A model generated the notes under the pieces. That model made no database searches, had not been told where the DNA came from, and saw only the letters and a list, made by a program, of their open reading frames with translations. From NCBI GenBank assembly GCA_902515355.1, contig CABXUA010000003.1, positions 1 to 64,000 of the forward strand: a stretch of DNA of 64,000 nucleotides. The letters are read 5' to 3'. This DNA is from an uncultured Pelagibacteraceae bacterium. Lineage in GTDB: Bacteria; Pseudomonadota; Alphaproteobacteria; Pelagibacterales; Pelagibacteraceae. Shown here one piece after another: positions 56,834 through 64,000 of the stretch (position 1 is its first letter; the number at the start of each line of letters is the position of its first letter). A program made the position numbers and the translations under genes.

Positions 56834-56907
56834 TGGGGCATAGCCAAGCGGTAAGGCAGTGGTTTTTGGTACCACCATCCTAGGTTCGAATCCTAGTGCC
56901 CCAGCCA
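56834..56907 (+). tRNA. tRNA-Gln (anticodon TTG)
   Basis: Acceptor TGGGGCA/TGCCCCA, anticodon stem GTGGT/ACCAC with loop TTTTGGT (TTG), T arm TAGG..CCTA with TTCGAAT and encoded GCCA. Reads CAA (and CAG by wobble). Confidence 0.97.
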
Positions 56908-56912
56908 GAAAA

Positions 56913-58208
56913 ATGAATAAAATATCTTTTAACAATAATTTAATCAAAAAAATAAAAAATTTTTTTTTCCCTTTCTACAAGACCGAAGAAATCTCAAAAA
57001 TTTTTGATATTCTTTACAAGAATCATTCTCAAGATGAAAAGATAGCAATGTTTGTAGGTGGTTGTGTTAGAAATTTTATTTTAGATGAAAAAATAGATGA
57101 TATTGACATAGCAACAGTTTTTACTCCAACTGAAATTAAAGAAAAATTTAAAAACACCGATATCAAGGTGATAGATACAGGAGTTGAACACGGTTCTGTA
57201 ACGCTTATCTTAAATCAATCTAAATTTGAAATTACAACGTTGAGAAAAGATATCAAAACAGACGGTAGACATGCAGAGATTTCTTTTACGGATAACTGGA
57301 AAGATGACTCCGAGAGAAGAGATTTTACAATTAACGCAATTTACTTAGATAGAAAAGGAAACTTTTTTGACCCTCAATTGGGAGTAGAAGATTTAAAAAA
57401 CAACACTGTAAAATTTATCGGTGATCCAAGTAAAAGAATAGAGGAGGATTATTTAAGAATAATAAGATTTATAAGATTCGCATTAAAGTATAGCCATAAA
57501 AATTTTGAACCTTCTACTATTCAGGCACTCAAATTGAATTTGATCGGAATAAAGAACATTTCCAAAGAGAGAATTCTCCAAGAACTTATAAAAATTATAT
57601 CTCTTAAAAATTTTAGAGATATTCTTAATAAAAAAGAATTAAAAGACATTTTTTCTCAAATTTTTCCAGAATTTAAAAATCTAATTCGTTTAAATAAAGT
57701 AACTTTTTTACCGAAAGAAGAATTTGAAAAATTAAATACCAATATGCTTTTAGCTTTAATGCTTATAGATGAAAAAAATAATCATGAATATTTTTGCCAC
57801 AAGTATAAAGTTTCAAATCAAATTCAAGACTATCTAGATAATTTACACAAAAATCTTAAAGAATATAAAATATCAAAAAATTATTTTAAAAAAGATCTGA
57901 AAAAAAATATTTATTTTATAGGTAAAAATGAGATTAAAGATCTAGCAATTCTGATTTTTTTTATAAACAAAAATCTAAATTATAGAGATTTAAAAAAATT
58001 GATAGATGATATAGAAAAGACAACTATTCCAAAATTTCCCTATGATGGTAAGTTTTTAATAGACAAAGGTTTTTCGGAAGGAAAAAAAATTGGTTTGATT
58101 TTGAAAAAACTAGAAAAAAATTGGGTAGAAAATAATTATAAATTGACCGAAAAAGATATTTCTTCAATTATTGAAAAAGAGAGTAAATCAAATGTATTCA
58201 ACGCTTAA
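56913..58208 (+). CDS. CCA tRNA nucleotidyltransferase / poly(A) polymerase family
   Basis: The track start at 56859 is inside tRNA-Gln; its first 18 residues (MVFGTTILGSNPSAPARK) are translated tRNA. The ATG at 56913 (MNKISFNNNL) is the likely start, giving 431 residues. FVGGCVRNFILDEKIDDIDIATVFTP carries the class II nucleotidyltransferase G-G and DxD. RRDFTINAIYLD, GDPSKRIEEDYLRIIRFIRFALKY follow. It could add CCA or poly(A); a CCA-adding role is typical for this alphaproteobacterial form. Convergent with greA, overlapping by 21 bases. Confidence 0.93.
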   Translation: MNKISFNNNLIKKIKNFFFPFYKTEEISKIFDILYKNHSQDEKIAMFVGGCVRNFILDEKIDDIDIATVFTPTEIKEKFKNTDIKVIDTGVEHGSVTLILNQSKFEITTLRKDIKTDGRHAEISFTDNWKDDSERRDFTINAIYLDRKGNFFDPQLGVEDLKNNTVKFIGDPSKRIEEDYLRIIRFIRFALKYSHKNFEPSTIQALKLNLIGIKNISKERILQELIKIISLKNFRDILNKKELKDIFSQIFPEFKNLIRLNKVTFLPKEEFEKLNTNMLLALMLIDEKNNHEYFCHKYKVSNQIQDYLDNLHKNLKEYKISKNYFKKDLKKNIYFIGKNEIKDLAILIFFINKNLNYRDLKKLIDDIEKTTIPKFPYDGKFLIDKGFSEGKKIGLILKKLEKNWVENNYKLTEKDISSIIEKESKSNVFNA

Positions 58209-58664
58209 AATTTCAAAGTTTCTTTCACCAGAGGGAGTTTTTACTGAAACCAAATCCTCAATTTTTTTTCCTATCAAGGCTTTACCTATTGGTGATTGAA
58301 AATAAATAAGATTTTTTGAAGCATCAGCTTCATCTTGACCAACAATTTTATATTTAATTTTCTGATCAGTTTCTAAATCTTTCAGATTTACTGTTGACCC
58401 AAAAACAACATTTCCATTATTTTCTATTTTAGTAACATCTATAACATTAGCTCTAGCAATAATATCGTTGATCGCTATAACTCTACTTTCCATTTGTGCT
58501 TGCTGTTCTTTGGCTGCATGATATTCAGCATTTTCTTTGAGATCACCATGAGACCTTGCCTCAGCTATCGCAGAAACTATTTTAGGTCTTTTAATATTTT
58601 TTAATTCTTCTAATTCTGCTTTTAGTTTTTTTAATCCTGAAATAGTTATAGGTTCTTTTTCCAT
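58188..58664 (-). CDS. greA: Transcription elongation factor GreA
   Basis: 158 residues from the ATG at 58664 (MEKEPITISGLKKLKAELEELKNIKRPKI); the longer track start at 58724 lies inside hemF. N-terminal coiled-coil with KENAEYHAAKEQQAQMESRV, and C-terminal FKBP-like domain ending SPIGKALIGKKIEDLVSVKTPSGERNFEIL. Rescues backtracked RNA polymerase. Downstream partner of hemF; 1 base separates them. Confidence 0.96.
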   Translation of the reverse strand: MEKEPITISGLKKLKAELEELKNIKRPKIVSAIAEARSHGDLKENAEYHAAKEQQAQMESRVIAINDIIARANVIDVTKIENNGNVVFGSTVNLKDLETDQKIKYKIVGQDEADASKNLIYFQSPIGKALIGKKIEDLVSVKTPSGERNFEILSVEYI

Positions 58665-58665
58665 A

Positions 58666-59475
58666 TTATTTCCATTTTGGCGAAGGAGGTAAGGATACCA
58701 ATATAGCATTTGGATTTCCTCCACTATTTAAACCAAATTTTGTACCTCGGTCGTAAAGTAAATTAAACTCTACATACCTTCCTCTTTTATAAGCTTGGAT
58801 TTTTTTTTGTTTTTTTGACCATTTTGAAAACATTTTTTTACTTATTACCTCATGAATAATTTCATTAAACACATATCCCGCATGTTTAACAAATAAAAAA
58901 TCTTTTTCCCAATTGTTCATTTTATAATCAAAGAATATACCACCGATTCCGCGTGGTTCATTTCTATGCGGTAAAAAAAAATATTCATCACACCATTTTT
59001 TATATTTAGTGTAATACTCTTTATTATGAAGATCACACATTTTTTTTAATTTTTCATGGAAAAAATTTTTCTCTTTTTCGTCTTTTAAACACGGAGTTAA
59101 ATCTATGCCACCTCCAAACCAGTTTTTTTTGGTGCAAATAAATCTTGTATTAAAATGAATAGCAGGGACTTTAGGATTTTTTGGATGAAGAATAACAGAT
59201 ACTCCTGAAGACCAAAAATTCCTATTATTATTTGATCCTGGTATTTTCTTAGAAAATTTTTTTGGAAATTTTCCTACTACATTAGAAAAAGCTACACCAC
59301 CTTTTTCTATAACTCTACCTTTTATCACTCTGTACTCTCCAAATTTCCACTTATTGATTTTAAATTTTTCATTTGAGCCAAAATCTTTTTCTAATTGCTC
59401 AATATTTTTGCATACTATATTTTGTAAATTAATAAACCACTTTTTAACAATTTCTTGTTTTTTTTTAATTTTCAT
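58666..59475 (-). CDS. hemF: Coproporphyrinogen III oxidase, oxygen-dependent
   Basis: A 269-residue HemF. SSGVSVILHPKNPKVPAIHFNTRFI, WFGGGIDLTPC, LPHRNEPRGIGGIFFDYK and GRYVEFNLLYDRGTKFGLNSGGNPNAILVSLPP are the family's conserved blocks. Makes protoporphyrinogen IX for heme, using O2, consistent with an aerobic organism. Same-strand neighbours are trmL upstream and greA downstream. Confidence 0.97.
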   Translation of the reverse strand: MKIKKKQEIVKKWFINLQNIVCKNIEQLEKDFGSNEKFKINKWKFGEYRVIKGRVIEKGGVAFSNVVGKFPKKFSKKIPGSNNNRNFWSSGVSVILHPKNPKVPAIHFNTRFICTKKNWFGGGIDLTPCLKDEKEKNFFHEKLKKMCDLHNKEYYTKYKKWCDEYFFLPHRNEPRGIGGIFFDYKMNNWEKDFLFVKHAGYVFNEIIHEVISKKMFSKWSKKQKKIQAYKRGRYVEFNLLYDRGTKFGLNSGGNPNAILVSLPPSPKWK

Positions 59476-59478
59476 AAT

Positions 59479-59928
59479 TTATAAATAATTATTTTGTCTT
59501 AATGCCTCCGAAGAAGCAATCGCTACTGCCATAGCTATATTCAAAGATCTAGCCTTGCCAGACATTTTAATTTTAATTTTATTTTTAATTTTCAGTTGAA
59601 TTTCTTCAGGAACTCCAGAACTCTCTCTTCCAAAAAGTAAAATATCTTTTTTTTTAAATTTAAAGCTATGATAAAATTTTTTTGCTTTAGTTGTCATTAA
59701 TATTATTCTTGATTTTATATTTTCTTTTTCAAAGGTTCTGAAATCTTTATATCTTAGAATTTTAGCAATCCGTAAATAATCCATTGCGACTCTTTTAAAT
59801 CTTGGATCATCTAGGTTGAATCCACATGGTTCAATTATGTGTATTTTAAGATCTAAGCATGCCGCCAATCTAACAATTGCAGCTGTATTTTGAGGTATAT
59901 CTGGTTTATAAAGAGCTATATTAATCAT
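59479..59928 (-). CDS. trmL: tRNA (cytidine/uridine-2'-O-)-methyltransferase, TrmL type
   Basis: A 149-residue SPOUT methyltransferase. NIALYKPDIPQNTAAIVRLAACLDLKIHIIEPCGF at the start and LFGRESSGVPEEI and ARSLNIAMAVAIASSEALRQ at the end are TrmL (YibK) motifs. Modifies the wobble base of tRNA-Leu in other bacteria. Three bases from hemF. Divergent from petA. Confidence 0.94.
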   Translation of the reverse strand: MINIALYKPDIPQNTAAIVRLAACLDLKIHIIEPCGFNLDDPRFKRVAMDYLRIAKILRYKDFRTFEKENIKSRIILMTTKAKKFYHSFKFKKKDILLFGRESSGVPEEIQLKIKNKIKIKMSGKARSLNIAMAVAIASSEALRQNNYL

Positions 59929-60011
59929 TTTATTAATTTTATGTGTCTTTCTGACCCTTGTAAATTTGAGAATTTAGTTTTATTTAATCATTAACATAGT
60001 AAATATCTTAT

Positions 60012-60527
60012 ATGGATAAATTAGAAAAAAAAACAAATAGAAGAGATTTTCTCTTTACAGCCAGTTATACGGTAGGAGCAGTAGGTATAGGTGCTGTTAT
60101 ATGGCCATTTGTAGATCAAATGAATCCTGACAGGTCAGTTAAGGCTTTGGCAACTACTGAGGTTGACATTAGTCAAATAGAACCTGGAAAATCAATTACA
60201 GTTTTATGGAGAGGCAAACCAGTATTTATTAAAAGAAGAACCGAGTCGGAAATCTTAGAAGCGCAAAAAGTTAATCTAAATGAATTACCACATCCAGAAA
60301 AAGATGAAGAAAGAGTAAAAAAGTCAGAATGGCTAGTTATGCTAGGAGTTTGTACTCATCTTGGGTGTGTACCTTTAGCAGATAAAGGTGAATATAAAGG
60401 TTGGTTTTGTCCCTGTCATGGATCTCACTATGACACTTCCGGAAGAATTAGAAAGGGTCCTGCTCCAACAAACATGGAAATACCAAAATATGAATTCGTT
60501 AACAATAACACAATCAAGATAGGATAA
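60012..60527 (+). CDS. petA: Ubiquinol-cytochrome c reductase Rieske iron-sulfur subunit
   Basis: A 171-residue Rieske protein. N-terminal twin-arginine signal anchor [25 protein letters not shown]; the 2Fe-2S motifs CTHLGC (114-119) and CPCHGSH (133-139). Takes electrons from ubiquinol in complex III. First gene of petABC; seven bases to petB. Confidence 0.97.
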   Translation: MDKLEKKTNRRDFLFTASYTVGAVGIGAVIWPFVDQMNPDRSVKALATTEVDISQIEPGKSITVLWRGKPVFIKRRTESEILEAQKVNLNELPHPEKDEERVKKSEWLVMLGVCTHLGCVPLADKGEYKGWFCPCHGSHYDTSGRIRKGPAPTNMEIPKYEFVNNNTIKIG

Positions 60528-60534
60528 TTTACTT

Positions 60535-61800
60535 ATGAGCGATACACCATATGTACCTTCATCAAAATTTGGAAAGTGGTTTAATGATCGACTACCATTA
60601 TTAACTCTTAGTGCGCATCTTCAAGATTATCCTACGCCAAAAAATTTAAACTACTGGTGGACTTTTGGAGGAATTCTAACTTTTTGTCTGGTTACACAAA
60701 TAGTAACTGGTCTCGTTTTAGCCATGCATTACGTTGCTCACGCGGATCTAGCATTTGACAGCATAGAACACATAATGAGAGACGTTAATTATGGTTGGCT
60801 TTTAAGATACATTCACTCTAATGGTGCATCGATGTTTTTTCTTGCAGTTTATATTCATATTTTCAGAGCTTTATTCTACGGCTCTTACAAATCACCGAGA
60901 GAGGTTATTTGGATAATAGGTATGTTAATATACATATTAATGATGGCTACAGCGTTTATGGGTTATGTTTTACCTTGGGGTCAAATGAGCTTTTGGGGAG
61001 CAACGGTTATAACTAATTTATTTAGCGCAATTCCATTTGTAGGCGAGGGTATAACAACTTGGCTGTGGGGAGGATATTCTGTTGACAATCCCACTTTAAC
61101 TAGATTTTTTAGTCTACACTATCTGTTTCCATTTATAATTTTAGGCTTGGTAATTTTGCATATTTGGGCCTTGCACGTACCAGGAAACAATAATCCTATC
61201 GGAATAGATATTAAAAAACCTTCAAAAGATACAGTTCCTTTTCACCCGTATATAACAATTAAAGATTTATTCGCTTTATTAATATTCATAATTATTTTTT
61301 CGGGATTTATTTTTTTCTCTCCAAATGTTATGGGGCACCCAGACAACTATATTCAAGCTAATCCTTTAATAACGCCAACTCATATTGTGCCAGAGTGGTA
61401 TCTTTTACCTTTTTATGCAATTTTAAGATCAGTACCAGATAAACTTGGAGGAGTTATCCTATTATTTGCCTCAATTTTTATTTTGTTAGCTTTACCTTGG
61501 TTAGATAAAAGCAAAGTTAGGTCAGCAGTGTTTAGACCTATTTACAGAATTTTCTTTTGGGTATTAATAATAGATGTTTTAGCATTAGGATATGTTGGAG
61601 CAATGCCTGCGGAGGGCTTGTATTTATTAATTGCTAGAGTTGGTACAGCATATTATTTCTTGCATTTTTTAGTAATCCTACCATTTTTAAGTAGGGTAGA
61701 AAAAACTGACCCGCTACCACTTAGCATTTCAGAACCTGTTTTTGGAGGTATGCCTAAGCCTGCGATGATGAAAAGTGATAAAAAAAACAAAAATGAGTAA
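60535..61800 (+). CDS. petB: Cytochrome b of the bc1 complex
   Basis: A 421-residue cytochrome b with eight helices. [10 protein letters not shown] region ([10 protein letters not shown]), [62 protein letters not shown] and the Qo motif [21 protein letters not shown] (PEWY) are all present. The four heme-binding His lie in helices B and D. Full-length form, not the split plastid form. Its stop overlaps the petC start by 8 bases. Confidence 0.98.
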   Translation: MSDTPYVPSSKFGKWFNDRLPLLTLSAHLQDYPTPKNLNYWWTFGGILTFCLVTQIVTGLVLAMHYVAHADLAFDSIEHIMRDVNYGWLLRYIHSNGASMFFLAVYIHIFRALFYGSYKSPREVIWIIGMLIYILMMATAFMGYVLPWGQMSFWGATVITNLFSAIPFVGEGITTWLWGGYSVDNPTLTRFFSLHYLFPFIILGLVILHIWALHVPGNNNPIGIDIKKPSKDTVPFHPYITIKDLFALLIFIIIFSGFIFFSPNVMGHPDNYIQANPLITPTHIVPEWYLLPFYAILRSVPDKLGGVILLFASIFILLALPWLDKSKVRSAVFRPIYRIFFWVLIIDVLALGYVGAMPAEGLYLLIARVGTAYYFLHFLVILPFLSRVEKTDPLPLSISEPVFGGMPKPAMMKSDKKNKNE

Positions 61801-62572
61801 AATAAATTTAAGATTTTTTTTAACCTTATTATTTTTTTTTTCTATTACCTCTTCAAATGCTGCAGAAAAAGTAAAATTATTGAGCCCAGATTGGTCTTTT
61901 AAAGGAATCACAGGAAAGTTTGATAGAGCATCACTTCAAAGAGGCTACCAAGTTTATAATGAAGTATGTGCCTCATGTCATTCAATGAGGCTATTAAGCT
62001 ATAGAAACCTCGGAGAAAAAGGTGGACCTGAATTTACTGAGGATGAGGTTAAAAATATAGCAGCAAGTTTTGAAGTCACAGATGGTCCTGACAGCCAAGG
62101 TGAAATGTTTACTCGACCGGGAAGACCGTCAGATAGATTTGTTTCAATATATCCTAATGTAGAAGCAGCTGCAGCTGCAAATGGAGGAGCTTACCCTCCA
62201 GATATGTCGGTTTTAGTTAAATCTAGAAAAGGAGGTGCAGATTATATCTATTCTGTTCTTATGGGCTACGAGGATCCTCCAGCAAATATAAAATTAGATG
62301 AAGGTGTTTATTATAACAAATATATGGAAGGTAAAAAAATTAAAATGTCCCAACCTCTTATGGAAGGCATTGTTACATATTCTGATGGCACAAATGCCAC
62401 TGAAGAACAAATGGCAAAAGATGTAACAGCTTTTCTAACATGGGCGGCTGAACCTCATCTTGAGGCAAGACATAAAATGGGATTTAAAGTTATTATATTT
62501 TTAATTATTCTTACTGTCTTAGTTTATTTAAGCATGAAAAGAATTTGGTCAAGGGTTGACACGGAAGTATAA
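61793..62572 (+). CDS. petC: Cytochrome c1 of the bc1 complex
   Basis: 259 residues from the ATG at 61793 (MSKINLRFF); the track start at 61775 is a GTG inside petB. Signal peptide to about residue 23 (SSNA), heme-binding CASCH (Cys59, Cys62, His63), axial Met region MLMxxx-like [16 protein letters not shown], and a C-terminal membrane anchor ([21 protein letters not shown]). Passes electrons to soluble cytochrome c. Ends overlap convergent ychF by 24 bases. Confidence 0.97.
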   Translation: MSKINLRFFLTLLFFFSITSSNAAEKVKLLSPDWSFKGITGKFDRASLQRGYQVYNEVCASCHSMRLLSYRNLGEKGGPEFTEDEVKNIAASFEVTDGPDSQGEMFTRPGRPSDRFVSIYPNVEAAAAANGGAYPPDMSVLVKSRKGGADYIYSVLMGYEDPPANIKLDEGVYYNKYMEGKKIKMSQPLMEGIVTYSDGTNATEEQMAKDVTAFLTWAAEPHLEARHKMGFKVIIFLIILTVLVYLSMKRIWSRVDTEV

Positions 62573-63619
62573 AACATCTCCATCTTTTACTAAATAGTCT
62601 TTGCCTTCAATTCTTAGCTTACCTTTTTCTTTACATTTTTCTGCACTCCCAAATTTTATAAAATCTTCACAAGTAACTGTCTCAGCCCTTATAAAATTTT
62701 TTTCAAAATCGGTATGTATTACGCTTGCGGCTTTAGGTGCTGGAGTATTTCTTTTTACTGTCCAGGCTCTACTCTCTTCAGGACCAGATGTAAAAAAAGT
62801 ATTTAAACCTAAAAGATCATAACCTTCTTTAATAAGTAGATTTAAACCTGTTTTATTTAAACCAATTTCTCTCATAAAAGATTCTCTTTCGTTTTTATCT
62901 AAGCCCATAATTTGATCCTCAATATCAGCACAAATAGTAACTATTTTTTCATTAGTATACTTGCTTTTAATACTTTGAGTGAAAGAATTACCTTTTGCCA
63001 AATTTTTATCATCGATGTTACAGACAATAATCTTGGGCTTTATGCTTAATAATCCTATAGAAGATAAAAACTTATTTTCTTTTTCATCTTTTATTTGAAT
63101 ATCATTTTCCTGATTTAATTGTGATAGTTTTTCTTCTAGAGTTTTAATTTCTTTTTCACTTAATAATTTCTTTTTACTTTTTTCTAATTTTTTTTGAATT
63201 ACATCAATATCTGAGAGAATAATTTCTGTTTGAATAGTTTCTAAATCCTCAATTGGATTAATTTTAGAATTTACATGAGTTATTTTATCTGACTCAAAAC
63301 ATCTCACTAAGTGTATTATCGCATCTACCTCTCTTATGTGAGATAGAAATTTGTTACCTAGACCCTCACCTTTAGAAGCCCCTTTAACTAACCCAGCGAT
63401 ATCAACAAAAGTAATATTAGTGTAGATTTTTTTTTTTGATTTTGAAAGTTTTGCTAATTTATCTAATCTATCATCAACGACGTCTACTATGCCTATATTT
63501 GGATCTATTGTGCAAAATGGAAAATTTGCAGCTTCAGCATTTTTTGATGCAGTTAAAGCGTTAAACAATGTAGATTTACCCACATTAGGCAAACCTACTA
63601 TACCGCACTTAAATCCCAT
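62549..63619 (-). CDS. ychF: Redox-regulated ATPase/GTPase YchF (OLA1)
   Basis: A 356-residue Obg-family protein. P-loop GLPNVGKSTLFNAL, AANFPFCTIDPNIG, DIAGLVKGASKGEGLGNKFLSHIREVDAIIHLVRCF, and the C-terminal TGS domain with FFTSGPEESRAWTVKRNTPAPKAASVIHTDFEKNFIRAE. Prefers ATP in studied homologues. Its start overlaps the end of pth by 11 bases, a classic pth-ychF pair. Confidence 0.97.
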   Translation of the reverse strand: MGFKCGIVGLPNVGKSTLFNALTASKNAEAANFPFCTIDPNIGIVDVVDDRLDKLAKLSKSKKKIYTNITFVDIAGLVKGASKGEGLGNKFLSHIREVDAIIHLVRCFESDKITHVNSKINPIEDLETIQTEIILSDIDVIQKKLEKSKKKLLSEKEIKTLEEKLSQLNQENDIQIKDEKENKFLSSIGLLSIKPKIIVCNIDDKNLAKGNSFTQSIKSKYTNEKIVTICADIEDQIMGLDKNERESFMREIGLNKTGLNLLIKEGYDLLGLNTFFTSGPEESRAWTVKRNTPAPKAASVIHTDFEKNFIRAETVTCEDFIKFGSAEKCKEKGKLRIEGKDYLVKDGDVLYFRVNP

Positions 63620-64000
63620 TAAGATTTTGATTAACTTTACTTGAAAATAAATCTATTTTTTTTTCGATCAGAGTTGGAATTGATTTAATAATATTATCTG
63701 TTATTTCTTTTATTCTCTCTTCTTCATCATCCTTAAAGTCTTCAAGAACATGATTATTAACACGTTTTTTCTCCTTAGGATGACCAATTCCTATCCTTAC
63801 CCTAGAATAATCTTTACCAATAAATTTATCTATAGACTCAATTCCATTATGTCCGGCACTACTACCACCAAATTTCGCTTTTATCTTTCCAAAATCAATA
63901 TCCATATCATCGTGAAAAACTATAACGTCCTTTGAATCTATTTTAAAATAATCTATTAACTCTTTAATCGCTGTGCCTGAATTATTCATGAAGGTAAGAG
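63609..64000 (-). CDS. pth: Peptidyl-tRNA hydrolase, C-terminal part (5' end outside window)
   Basis: The track begins at an internal Met (63989), but the frame stays open to the window edge and reads LTFMNNSGTAIKEL, the family's conserved TFMNxSG. Then FHDDMDIDFGKIKAKFGGSSAGHNGIESI with the catalytic Asp, and RVRIGIGHP. About 60 N-terminal residues with the catalytic His are cut off by the window. Recycles dropped peptidyl-tRNA. Confidence 0.96.
   Translation of the reverse strand, partial: LTFMNNSGTAIKELIDYFKIDSKDVIVFHDDMDIDFGKIKAKFGGSSAGHNGIESIDKFIGKDYSRVRIGIGHPKEKKRVNNHVLEDFKDDEEERIKEITDNIIKSIPTLIEKKIDLFSSKVNQNLNGI

Noticed and set aside
1-64000. CRISPR arrays, insertion sequences, prophage, toxin-antitoxin or restriction genes
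   Set aside because: No direct repeat-spacer pattern, transposase, integrase or defence-type protein was found in the window.

Overview
The window is a very AT-rich, tightly packed piece of bacterial chromosome. It most probably comes from a SAR11 / Pelagibacterales-type marine alphaproteobacterium. The evidence is tiny or negative intergenic distances, convergent genes whose ends overlap, the alphaproteobacterial order rpmB - cobT - cobS - J-protein - bolA, a class I (archaeal-type) lysyl-tRNA synthetase, a Suv3-like RNA helicase, and a TAXI-type TRAP transporter. No phage, insertion sequence, CRISPR array or plasmid function was seen. The species assignment is inference from gene content and base composition, not from a database search.

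Layout. 1-1736: 3' part of a Suv3-like RNA helicase (minus). 1912-6637: aminotransferase plus a TAXI TRAP uptake system. 6634-11871 (minus): a hotdog thioesterase, an EamA permease and a pyruvate dehydrogenase E2/E1 pair with a rearranged domain layout (lipoyl domain on E1, none on E2). 12184-13365: acetyl-CoA acetyltransferase. 13404-19802: surface polysaccharide block (O-antigen ligase, tRNA-Arg, GT39-like membrane protein, two CDP-paratose 2-epimerase-like proteins, family 2 glycosyltransferase, UppP). 19967-25911: glutamate synthase gltD-gltB. 25917-28869: alpha/beta hydrolase, galE and a GT4 glycosyltransferase.

28862-38263: translation block thrS-infC-rpmI-rplT-pheS-pheT-lepA, ending in another GT4 glycosyltransferase. 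38270-42910: SDR oxidoreductase, tRNA-Ser, NlpC/P60 hydrolase, AmpG permease and TrkH. 43006-46582: class I lysS, pyrD, rpmB and a YhhQ-like transporter. 46579-51763: cobT, cobS, a J-domain protein, bolA, aroB and aroK. 51831-58208: two uncharacterised envelope proteins, then def-fmt-truA-ispE, tRNA-Gln and a CCA-adding enzyme. 58188-59928: greA, hemF, trmL. 60012-62572: cytochrome bc1 operon. 62549-64000: ychF and a truncated pth.

Most of the window is core metabolism and translation. The lineage-specific or unusual parts are the domain swap in pyruvate dehydrogenase, the polysaccharide genes scattered among housekeeping operons, the orphan cobS/cobT pair with a zinc-finger-like J protein, the uncharacterised secreted 580-residue protein, and a few intergenic structures and micro-ORFs. 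I do not see a convincing wholly new multi-gene system. The PDH domain rearrangement is the strongest candidate for something unusual.
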